A program made the translations under genes and the position numbers. DNA of 64,000 bases. It comes from an uncultured Selenomonadaceae bacterium (GTDB lineage Bacteria > Bacillota > Negativicutes > Selenomonadales > Selenomonadaceae). Below are positions 8,081-17,200 of this stretch, piece after piece. The notes beneath the pieces were generated by a model. That model was not told the origin of the DNA, searched no databases, and saw only the letters and a list, made by a program, of their open reading frames with translations. The first letter of the stretch is position 1, and each line of letters begins with the position of its first letter. The DNA lies in NCBI GenBank assembly GCA_905233135.1, contig CAJOCQ010000015.1:26007-90006 (forward strand), given 5' to 3'.

Positions 8081-11008
8081 ATGGATAAAATAAATTTCAA
8101 GGGCAAAGAAATTTCTGTTGAAGAGTTTCTTTCAACATTTTTCGGCGAAACTTTCACCGAAAAAATTAATATGACTGTCGAAGATTTGAAAGCTCTTGCC
8201 GACGAAAATATTTTAGATGATGAAGATTTGGAAAACCTTCAGGAGGTTGAGACTGCGCAGGATTTAGAAAAATTTATCCTCAATCCCAAAACTCAAAATA
8301 AAGGCGTCAAGGAACTTTTGGCTGTTTGCCTGCAAATTAATGATGTTTCTTACAACAAAAGAATTTTAAATTCTTGCAACAAAAATCTTACGGGTGTTAT
8401 ATTTTTGAACGCTTTTAATTTCGGCGCAGAAGTTGACGCCGCGCCGCCCGATTCTTCCGCGCAAATTTCACAAAATGACCTCGCGCAGGACTCCGCGCCG
8501 CCTGAAACTTCGACGCCCGAGCAAAAAGATTCGCCCGTTGCAAAATTGAATTTGGATTTATTTTCAATGCAAACAATTTTAAAGGGCTGCAAGTTTACGC
8601 CGCGCGACGATATTGACGCTACAGATTTTGAAATTACTGAAAAAATGTCCGTTAGCGCGATTGACAATTTTTATATAGAAGTGCCGAAAACTTTGCAGAT
8701 ATATTACGGCGCGGCGGCGATTATTACCAAAAATAAACCGTATGAAGCGGTGGCAGTCGGTTATTTGCAAAACGCCGCCAACAGAACGCACATTATTTTA
8801 GACAGCCAAAATATCGAATATAATTTGTTCAGAACTCAGAACAGATTTTACATCGTACTTTTTCCGCAGGCGGCGAAAGAAATTTTTGAACGCGGCGAAT
8901 ATTACAACGGCGAAACTTTTTTGGTTGAATGTCAAATAGGCTTGAAAGAACTTGAACGCGCTAAAACTGCGCTTTGCATAGATTTTGGTACAAGCAATAC
9001 AGCTGTCGGCAGTTACAGTATAAAAAATCCTGATTCTATGGAGCCGGAAATTGTTGAATTTATTGACGAAACGGACGGAACGCCGCAAAAGAAAAAAATT
9101 TTCCCGACTGTTGTTTATGTTGAAGCCGTCAACCAAAATAAAATAAAATATCTTTTCGGCTACGCGGCATTAAAGCGCGTCATTGAAAAGGATTATAATC
9201 CCGCCGCGTCGGTTTTCTACGAAATTAAACGTTGGATAAATAATATTGACGCAGTAGAAAAAGTTGTTGACGAGAACGGGCAAATTGCCGAAGTTTCGCA
9301 CCGTGAAATTATTCAAGCTTATATTGACCACGTTTTGAATTGGGCGGAACAATATTTTAACCGCAAATTTACAAAGTTGCACTTTACCGCGCCTGTTAAA
9401 CTCAAGGACAGTTTTATTCAAGAAATGGCGAAAATGTTCGGGCAAAACGGGCGCGAAGTAGTTGACGCGGGGCTCTCAATCGATGAAGGCGTTGCAATTA
9501 TTTATGACGTTATTTCGGAGCAAAAGGAAAAAGTTTTGGTTGAACGCGGCGGCAAAAATAAAAAAAGCGGCGGCAATAAAACGCAAAAAATTTTTATTAT
9601 CGACTGCGGCGGCGGCACAACCGATTTGGCAAGCTGCGAATATTCTTTTGACATTGAAGGCTACAGCAAAAAATTAAATATCGTTACGCGCTTTGAAAAC
9701 GGCGATTCTAATTTTGGCGGCAATAATATTACTTTCAGGATTCTGCAGTTGCTGAAAATTAAATTGGCGAAAAAGTTGCAGGGCGATAATTCTTTTTCCG
9801 TGCAAACTTTGATTGAAGACGAAAATAAATTGTTATACAAAATTGATGACAATCACGCCGAAGAATCTCCCAAAGACGACAGGGAAATTGCCTACAGCGA
9901 TTTTGAAGAACAATATGAAGCCGCTGAAATGTACGTGCCTACGAAATTTGCTGAAGAAAATTTGAGCAAGCGCAAAGGGCAGCTTAAAAGAAATTTTTAT
10001 TATCTTTGGCGAATTGCGGAAGCGTACAAAATTCAATTTTACCGCGCCAATATGGATTTTGTTTCAGTGAATTTTTCAAACGCAGAAGACAGAAAAATTG
10101 GCATTCCCGACGATAATAAATATTATCTTTACATCAGAAAAAATATTGGCGGCGAACTTGAAAAAGTTATGAACCCGATGAGCGGCATTGAAATTACCAA
10201 CAACGATATTCACCGCCTTTTGTACGCGGATATTTACGCGCTTTTAAAAACCGTGCTTGAACCTTATGACATTGACGACAACGAACAGGAATTTTTAAAG
10301 TACGATTATTACAAACTCAGCGGGCAGTCCTGCAAAATTACTTTGTTTAATGAATTGCTGAAGGAATTTATTCCCGGCAAATATTTGCGTTACGGCGACA
10401 GGAAAAAAGAATCGCCCGCAAGCATTGAGTTGAAACTTGCCTGCATTAACGGCAGTATTCGTTATATGCGCGATAATGAATTTGGCGAAATTAAGCCTCA
10501 TATTACAATGGAAGCTCCCAATTTAATTTATGACGTTTGCAAGGTAAATGTTGACGGCGTTTCTGAAACTTATATGTTGCAGCGCGGCGCAGAGAAAATT
10601 GAGCCTGCGGTTGAAATGATTTCTTCCAACGCTAACCTTGTTAAATTCCGCGTTGTTTCTCAAAACGGCAAGACTCAAAACACCGTAATTTTTGAAATTG
10701 ATAAAAATAACGAAATGCCGACAACGCGCGAAGAAATTAAAAAAGTCATTGCGAAACGTTCGGGCGACCGTTACGGCTTAATTGGGCAACACGTGATAAA
10801 TCAGTTGACCAATATTGATTTGTCGAAGGACAATTCCGAAAGTGTTTTTGCAATGTTCGCCGTGCCCTCGAAAGCGGGTTATGGTTTTTATATTTACTGC
10901 CTGAAAGTCAAAAATATTCAAGACAATCCTTACTGCTGGACGCAGCCGCCGAAATATTACAGTTTTGAAAATACTGCTCTTGAAACTTTCTTTGACGGGA
11001 GGCGTTAA
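8081..11008 (+). CDS. Large multidomain Hsp70-like protein
   Basis: 975 residues. The Hsp70/actin-type ATPase does not begin until residue 296 (CIDFGTSNTAVGSY). It is preceded by an acidic linker rich in Pro, Ser and Asp (about 115-150) and a globular N-terminal part. The phosphate-2 motif FIIDCGGGTTDLASCEY is near residue 505, and a long charged insertion separates it from the C-terminal part of the fold. The last 250 residues do not look like a DnaK substrate-binding domain. The start ATG 8081 has AGGAG ten bases upstream, immediately after the DnaK-vWA stop. It is about 1.5 times the length of DnaK. I cannot name a closer subfamily. Confidence 0.85.
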   Translation: MDKINFKGKEISVEEFLSTFFGETFTEKINMTVEDLKALADENILDDEDLENLQEVETAQDLEKFILNPKTQNKGVKELLAVCLQINDVSYNKRILNSCNKNLTGVIFLNAFNFGAEVDAAPPDSSAQISQNDLAQDSAPPETSTPEQKDSPVAKLNLDLFSMQTILKGCKFTPRDDIDATDFEITEKMSVSAIDNFYIEVPKTLQIYYGAAAIITKNKPYEAVAVGYLQNAANRTHIILDSQNIEYNLFRTQNRFYIVLFPQAAKEIFERGEYYNGETFLVECQIGLKELERAKTALCIDFGTSNTAVGSYSIKNPDSMEPEIVEFIDETDGTPQKKKIFPTVVYVEAVNQNKIKYLFGYAALKRVIEKDYNPAASVFYEIKRWINNIDAVEKVVDENGQIAEVSHREIIQAYIDHVLNWAEQYFNRKFTKLHFTAPVKLKDSFIQEMAKMFGQNGREVVDAGLSIDEGVAIIYDVISEQKEKVLVERGGKNKKSGGNKTQKIFIIDCGGGTTDLASCEYSFDIEGYSKKLNIVTRFENGDSNFGGNNITFRILQLLKIKLAKKLQGDNSFSVQTLIEDENKLLYKIDDNHAEESPKDDREIAYSDFEEQYEAAEMYVPTKFAEENLSKRKGQLKRNFYYLWRIAEAYKIQFYRANMDFVSVNFSNAEDRKIGIPDDNKYYLYIRKNIGGELEKVMNPMSGIEITNNDIHRLLYADIYALLKTVLEPYDIDDNEQEFLKYDYYKLSGQSCKITLFNELLKEFIPGKYLRYGDRKKESPASIELKLACINGSIRYMRDNEFGEIKPHITMEAPNLIYDVCKVNVDGVSETYMLQRGAEKIEPAVEMISSNANLVKFRVVSQNGKTQNTVIFEIDKNNEMPTTREEIKKVIAKRSGDRYGLIGQHVINQLTNIDLSKDNSESVFAMFAVPSKAGYGFYIYCLKVKNIQDNPYCWTQPPKYYSFENTALETFFDGRR

Positions 11009-11011
11009 TTT

Positions 11012-11842
11012 ATGTTTGCCTTCAAGGAATTAGATTTTGCGCACAAGTCGATTTTAACGAGTGCAATGCTGCGCGAAATTTATAAATATCCGCGTGAATT
11101 TTTTCGGCTGCTTTACCAAAATTTCAGCGACGGGATTATTTGCGGATTGAATTATTTTACTGACGGCGGAAATTTGTTTTTAAGTGCGGGCGTGATTCGG
11201 CTTGACGGCGATTTTTATTTTTTGGAAGAAAATTTAAATATCAGCGCACTGGCAGCGAAAAATAATCTTGCACTTGACAATACTTACTACATTTGCGTTG
11301 AAAAAAGTTCGCGGCAGAAAGAGCCGTGCTTGACTGAACACAATCTTGCTATAATTTTTTCAAAAGAAAATAAATTGCCTGCGCTTGGAAAATTTTTCTT
11401 TATGGGCGCGGATAATTTCACTTTGCCTGAGTTGACGTTTGGTAAAAATTCTAAAAATCCATTTGAAGATATTTTCAAGCGGGCTGTTTTAAATTTGGCG
11501 GACGTAGAATTTGCGGCGGCAGGCGGAGCGACTTTTGTACCGTTGCTTTTCGGATTGGTTAAAGATTTTCTTGACTGCAAGGAATATAAAACGCCTTTTG
11601 ACTTTGCGATTTTGACGCAGATTCAAAGCGGCGGCGTTCTTTCTCTGCCAACGATTAAATCTTATATTGCGGCGGCGCGCGCAGATTTTAATTTTGATTC
11701 CTGCACTCGCGCAGATTTGTTTGAAACTTTTTGCGCGTGTCTTGTTTCTTCAAAGTTCAATCCGAGTTTCGCCGCGCCCGATGAAAATATTGAAATTAAA
11801 CTTTCGCGCAGGTTGCCGCGTTCTCACGCCAAGCTATTATAA
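11012..11842 (+). CDS. Hypothetical protein closing the Hsp70 operon
   Basis: 276 residues, no signal peptide, start ATG 11012 three bases after the upstream stop with GGGAGG ahead of it. The N-terminal half contains beta-rich text (DGIICGLNYFTDGG, SAGVIRLDGDFYFLEE) of a kind seen in small strand-rich domains of phage-tail and injection-machine proteins. That likeness is weak and given only as a lead. The C-terminal half is helical. No terminator is visible after it, and a TTGACA element begins 17 bases downstream. Probably the last gene of the Hsp70 transcript. Family unknown. Confidence 0.7.
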   Translation: MFAFKELDFAHKSILTSAMLREIYKYPREFFRLLYQNFSDGIICGLNYFTDGGNLFLSAGVIRLDGDFYFLEENLNISALAAKNNLALDNTYYICVEKSSRQKEPCLTEHNLAIIFSKENKLPALGKFFFMGADNFTLPELTFGKNSKNPFEDIFKRAVLNLADVEFAAAGGATFVPLLFGLVKDFLDCKEYKTPFDFAILTQIQSGGVLSLPTIKSYIAAARADFNFDSCTRADLFETFCACLVSSKFNPSFAAPDENIEIKLSRRLPRSHAKLL

Positions 11843-11859
11843 AAAAATGCCAAAAACTA

Positions 11860-11888
11860 TTGACACTTTTGCGAAAATATGTTTTTAT
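11860..11888 (+). promoter_or_regulatory. Possible promoter for the PLD-helicase gene
   Basis: TTGACA (11860-11865) and, 17 bases on, a weak -10-like TTTTAT (11883-11888), followed by an AT-rich leader to ATG 11940. The perfect -35 is convincing and the -10 is poor. A separate promoter here would make the helicase independently expressed from the Hsp70 operon. Confidence 0.35.
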
Positions 11889-11939
11889 CGACACATCATA
11901 AAATAATGAAATATCTAAAAAATTTATGAAGGCTGATAA

Positions 11940-14003
11940 ATGAGTTTCCAAAAAATTTCACTAAAACCCGAATACAGGACGCGGCTTGACAATGTAATTG
12001 AAAAATTTTTTACGCCCGCTTTGAGTCAATCTATCCTTTACCAAAGAGCGGCAGGTTTTTTTTCTTCATCCGCGCTGCTGTCTTTGGAAAATGGAATTAA
12101 CAATTTGCTGGCGAACGGCGGCGCAATTCAGTTAATAACTTCGCCGCGCCTTTCAGAAGAAGATATTGCCGCAATTAACGAAGGTTTGAAGCGGCGCGAA
12201 AATTTTTCGTACGCGCCAATAAATACTTTTGCAGAAAAAAATTTAAATCTTTTGAGCGATTTAATTGCAAACAATCAACTTGAAATAAAAATTGCGCTGC
12301 TTGACGACGATAACGAAATTGGAATGTTTCACGAAAAATTAGGGTTGCTTTATGACTGCAGCGGCAACGTAATAGCTTTTTCCGGCTCAATGAACGAAAG
12401 TGCGAACGCTTTTACGGCGAATTATGAAGCGATTGACATTTTTACTTCGTGGACGGATGACGCCGCGCGCGTTCGTTGCAAGCAGGCGGCTTTTAATGCA
12501 ATGTGGAAAAATTTAGATTCGGGCGTTAAAGTTTTGGATTTTTCGGCAGTGGATTTTGAATTATTTTCCAATCGCCAAAAATTCGGCGTTGCAAATAAAA
12601 AAAATTTTTATAACTTGGGAATAAAAATTCCAGCAAATATAGTCCTGCGCGAATATCAAAAAAGAGCGGTGGAAAATTGGGAGAAAAATTTCTACGTAGG
12701 AATTTTCGATATGGCAACGGGCACGGGCAAAACATACACGGCACTTGCGGCAGTTACAAAACTTTCGCGCACAGTAGAAAAAATTGCAGTAATAATAGTT
12801 TGCCCGTACAAAAATTTGGTCGAACAATGGGCGCAGAATATTTTAAAGTTTGGAATGACGCCGATTATTTGTCATTCGGATTCCGAACAAAAACATTGGC
12901 GCGAGCGTTTGAAAATTGCCGTAAAAAGTTTCAACTTCGGGGAACAAGAAAATTTTTGCGCGGTTATGACGAGTGCAACATTTTCCGCCAAAAACGTACA
13001 AGATTTACTGAAAACTTTAAAGGGCAACGCCGTTTTGGTAGTTGACGAAGCGCACAATTTCGGTGCGGAAAAATTAAGCAAGTGCTTGTTGCAAAATGTA
13101 CCGTACCGCTTGGCACTTTCTGCAACAATCGAACGTTACGGCGACGCGGAAGGCACTCAAAGAATTTATAATTATTTCGGCAAAAAGTGCATTGAGTACA
13201 CGCTCAAAGATGCCATAAAAAATAATATGTTGACTCCCTATTATTACCACCCTGTTTTAGTTTCGTTGAATGATGAGGAACTGGAAAATTATCTCGATTT
13301 GACGGCAAAAATTAATAAAAATTTTCACGCGGGCGCAGAAAATATCAGTGAATATGTAAAAATTCTGTTGACAAAACGCGCAGGAATTGTTGCCGCTGCC
13401 CAAAATAAAATTGTTACGTTACGTAAGCTTATCGCCAATTATAAAAATGACAATCAGATTTTGATTTATTGCGGCGCGTCGAAAGTAAACGATATGCGGC
13501 AAATTGACGTTGTAACAAAGATTCTCGGCAATGAATTTAATATGCGCGTCAAAAAGTTTACTTGCGAAGAGGACGCGCAGGAACGCGAAATTATTAAGGC
13601 GAATTTTGCTGAAGGAAAACATTTGCAGGCATTGGCGGCGATTCGTTGCCTTGACGAAGGAATAGATATTCCAAGCGTCCGCACGGCGTTTATTTTGTCA
13701 AGCAGTAGCAATTACAGGGAATATGTTCAACGGCGCGGCAGACTTTTGAGAAAATTTCCCGGCAAAAATGCTGCTGTAATTTTTGATTTTGTGACGCTGC
13801 CGATTTCTTTAGATGAAATTGAAATGTATGACGATAAAATTATAAACAATGTAAAATCTCTTGTAAAAAATGAAATTTTGCGCGTGAAAGATTTTTCAAA
13901 CATTGCGGAAAATCCTTTTGACGCGGATTCTTTAATATCAAAAATTCAAAGAAAATATTATATGTTTGACATAAAAGAAACGAACGAAAATCTTTGCATT
14001 TGA
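11940..14003 (+). CDS. PLD-nuclease / SF2 DEAH helicase fusion
   Basis: 687 residues. The N-terminal part (1-200) is a phospholipase-D-like domain with one HxK motif, His131-Glu-Lys133 with Asp139, and the following SGSMNES strand. One HxK per chain suggests the active site forms by dimerisation. Residues about 225-620 are a superfamily 2 helicase: LREYQ Q-like motif, Walker A ATGTGKT (259-265), DEAH at 369-372, LSAT, and motif VI QRRGRLLRKFPG. Fusions of this type occur in restriction-like and phage-defence loci and in DNA repair, acting on DNA in the cytoplasm. ATG 11940 has AAGG eight bases upstream. A convergent terminator follows. Domain calls are strong; a defence role is inferred from family habits and its accessory setting. 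Confidence 0.87.
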   Translation: MSFQKISLKPEYRTRLDNVIEKFFTPALSQSILYQRAAGFFSSSALLSLENGINNLLANGGAIQLITSPRLSEEDIAAINEGLKRRENFSYAPINTFAEKNLNLLSDLIANNQLEIKIALLDDDNEIGMFHEKLGLLYDCSGNVIAFSGSMNESANAFTANYEAIDIFTSWTDDAARVRCKQAAFNAMWKNLDSGVKVLDFSAVDFELFSNRQKFGVANKKNFYNLGIKIPANIVLREYQKRAVENWEKNFYVGIFDMATGTGKTYTALAAVTKLSRTVEKIAVIIVCPYKNLVEQWAQNILKFGMTPIICHSDSEQKHWRERLKIAVKSFNFGEQENFCAVMTSATFSAKNVQDLLKTLKGNAVLVVDEAHNFGAEKLSKCLLQNVPYRLALSATIERYGDAEGTQRIYNYFGKKCIEYTLKDAIKNNMLTPYYYHPVLVSLNDEELENYLDLTAKINKNFHAGAENISEYVKILLTKRAGIVAAAQNKIVTLRKLIANYKNDNQILIYCGASKVNDMRQIDVVTKILGNEFNMRVKKFTCEEDAQEREIIKANFAEGKHLQALAAIRCLDEGIDIPSVRTAFILSSSSNYREYVQRRGRLLRKFPGKNAAVIFDFVTLPISLDEIEMYDDKIINNVKSLVKNEILRVKDFSNIAENPFDADSLISKIQRKYYMFDIKETNENLCI

Positions 14004-14051
14004 AGTACCCGCACGGCGGCATTTTAAAAAAGTTTTTGACTTTAGAAAGCT

Positions 14052-14083
14052 AAAAAAAATCCGCCGAAGCGGAAATTTTTTTT
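14052..14083 (+). terminator. Rho-independent terminator after the helicase gene
   Basis: Stem TCCGC (14060-14064) / GCGGA (14069-14073) with loop CGAA, flanked by an A-run upstream and T-run downstream. The symmetric flanks would let it work in both directions. Confidence 0.8.
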
Positions 14084-14194
14084 ATTAGGGTTTATCGTTA
14101 TTTTTGGTAATGTGATTAGCTCCGACCGAAACTGCATTTGAATTTAAAATTACGCAGATTAATTTAGTTATATTAAAACCAATAAAAAAAATTT

Positions 14195-14231
14195 GCGGCT
14201 TATACCCCCTCTTGCAGGAAATATAAGCCGC
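14195..14231 (-). terminator. Terminator of the leftward adhesin operon
   Basis: Ten-base perfect stem GCGGCTTATA (14195-14204) / TATAAGCCGC (14222-14231). On the minus strand it is followed by a T-rich run (complement of 14184-14192). It lies 30 bases beyond the stop of the RTX-repeat gene. The 14084-14194 stretch holds no gene. Confidence 0.85.
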
Positions 14232-14261
14232 ATAAATATTAAAAAAATATATTAAAAATTT

Positions 14262-17200
14262 TTAAATTAACTTATCGGAAGAATTGGCAGAAACAACAAT
14301 ATCTGCGCCGTAAAATTTTTCGTTATCTGTCGAATCTTCAATTTTCCCGACCGAATAATTATTTTCTGTAATTTCAGCAACGTCAGAAATATTAATCTCA
14401 TCCGTCATAAAATTGTTGTCGTATAAAATATCCAGCGTCCTTGAATAAACTTGCGTTTGGTTATCGGCGTTCATTACACTTATTTTTTTGCCTTTGGCGT
14501 TTTTGACAGTCAAAGAGCCGTCGCCAATAGTGAAGATAACATTTTTGCCGCTGTATCCTACTTCGGAAATTTCTTCATTTATCATTATTGTATCTTCGCC
14601 CGATTTATAATCCGTGATAACATCATTGCCGCCGCCATAAACAAAAGTATCTGCGCCTGCGCCGCCCGTCAATGTATCGTTGCCTGCGCCGCCCGTAATA
14701 ATATCTGCGCCCTTGCCGCCTTTTATGCTGTTGTTTAAATCGTTGCCTGAAATAAGCAATGCTTTTTTAACGGCACTTGCATTAACTTTCGTTGTTGTTG
14801 AAAGGCATTCGTTTAAATCAATCATATAACCGCCAAATTTACTTGACGCGGTTATTGCAGTTTTTTTGGCGTCATAAGTTAAACCTGTTTCAAGCGGCGC
14901 GTAGGAAGTATCTGAAAAGAAAATTTTATCGGTAGCGTTGCCTTCTTCGTCAATAAAAGTAATTGTTTTATCTTTCGTTGCTTTTAAAGTCAAAGTGCCG
15001 CTGTCAGTTGTCAAAATGACGTTGGAACCTTTAACGGTACTACTTGTTATTGCGCTCGGATTCAATCTGATTGTATCTTCGCCGGCTTTATAATCAGTAA
15101 TTAAATCGTCGCCGCTTTCATAAATGAAAACGTCATTACCTTTGCCGCCCGTCAAGGTGTCATTGCCCGCGCCGCCGTTAAGGCTGTCGTTTCCTGCGTC
15201 GCCAAAAAGTTTATCATTATCTGCGCCGCCAAAAATTGTATCCGCGCCCGCGCCGCCGTAAATTGTATCGTTACCTTCTGCGCCGTTGACAGAATCTGCG
15301 CCCTTGCCGCTTTTAATCGAATTTGCGACAGAACTTCCGATAATTTCTATTGACGTTGAAAGTTTGGAGGCGTCCGCGTTTGTTGCAGTATTTTCGTAAT
15401 TTGACAAATTTAACGCGCTGCCTGAAAATAACGTGCTTGCAGTTACGGTTGAATTTTTGATTGAAAGACCATTGGAAGTTGTAATTATCGTGCCTTTGTT
15501 CAAGGAGAAATCCATTTTCAACAAATCTATAACAAATGAGCCGTTAACTGCAATAACATTGTTGAAAATTTCCTCTTCGCCTTCGTCTTTGGTTATCTTA
15601 AAGAGCAAGGAGTTGTTATTTTTATTTGAAAAAGTTGCAGTAATTTTACTGTCGCTTAAATTGACATTGGCAGAAAAATTTTGCTCTTCGGTTTGCGCGT
15701 ATATAGTGCGCTTGCCGTCCTTTATCTGTATAAAGGTTTCGTTTCCGTTATTGTTGCTCGGGTCGCTGACAAATATAATTTCATTGGTTTTATCGTTGTA
15801 TGCAACGCAACCGCCGAGCACAATTTCGCCGTTGAAATTTTCTGTACCGTCACTTTCTGCAACTTTCAAATCAAAGGCTGCGTTTTCGCCGTCAATTTGG
15901 AAATATAAAATTCCCGCCGCATCGCGCCGAATATAAGCGGCGATGTCAGCTTGTGCAGTTGCCGTGATAATTTGATTGTCTTTGGTAATTTTAATTTCCG
16001 TGTCCTGCGTCAACGAAAATTTTTTGACATTCGATTTATCGGTTGGACTCAAAGCAACAGAGCCGCCCGCTATGCTAAAAGTGTTATCAAGAATTGTTCT
16101 GCTGCCTTTCTTTAACGTTACATTTAACGCGCCTTCAGTTTCAACAGGTTTAAAAGTCATTTCGTTGTCAATCAGCTGAATTGTAACTTTTGAATCGTTG
16201 ACAGTGCTTGCCGTCAAAGTGTAGCCGTCTTTCTTAAATTCAAAACTTGTATCATCGGCAAAATTAATTTTGTTGTCATAACCGAAAGTAATTTTGCCTG
16301 CGGTACATTTCAAATCGCCGCCGATAAATTCTCTTTGGTTGTAGTAGTTGAATAAAACATTTGTTTTGCCGCTGTCGGGCGTAAAATTTATGCCGTCCAT
16401 ATTTGAAATTAATTTATTGCCTGCACTGTCAAGCGCGGTTACTTTCAAATCATAGTCATTGAAATGGAATACGCCCGTTGTATTTTTGGTAAGAGTAATG
16501 CTGTTATCGCTTAAATTATTTTTAACTTTTCCGTCAAATTCATAAATGATTGATTGGCTGTTATCGCCGTCATTCAAAATATCTGTTAGCGTAACGTTTT
16601 CACTCTCGATAACAATTTCAGTATCGGTAATTTTGTAAGTTGATTGAGCCGCGCCGTAAATTGAGCGTTCAATATTATATTCTGCGCCTTCAATGCTTGT
16701 TGAGAATGTTGAATATTCCGCTGCCTTGACAGTTTCGCCTGTATAATCGAACTCTCCTCTTGAAAATTTAATCGGGAAATTTTTAGTTATAACCAAAGAG
16801 CTGTCATCAGTTTCAGCCGTGAAATTTTGCGCGCCCTTCGTTGCGTCAATATCAACACCGACATTGATTGAACCATTGACATTCAAAGTTACTTTGCCGC
16901 TTGCAAGCCCTGTCACTTTGCCGTCTGAATCAAGATTTATTACCGCGTCGCCGTCAACTGCAGTGTACGCTACGTTATAAATTGTAAGGCTTAAATTTTC
17001 TTTTATCGTGTAACTTTCAGAATCATCAAGGACGCCGTTTATTTTAAAATCTTCCGCCGAATTTAAGAAATTCAAACGTTTATCGCCAACTATAACTTCC
17101 CAAAAACTGCCGTTGTTAATTTTTAAATAATTTGCGCCGTTCAAGTCAAGAGTATCCTTGCTGCCCATTCCGATAACCATCAAAATATTGTCGTCGCCTT

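Noticed and set aside
1..11842. Housekeeping dnaK heat-shock operon
   Set aside because: No grpE, dnaJ or hrcA; four diverged paralogues, a vWA fusion and coiled-coil partners do not fit that locus.
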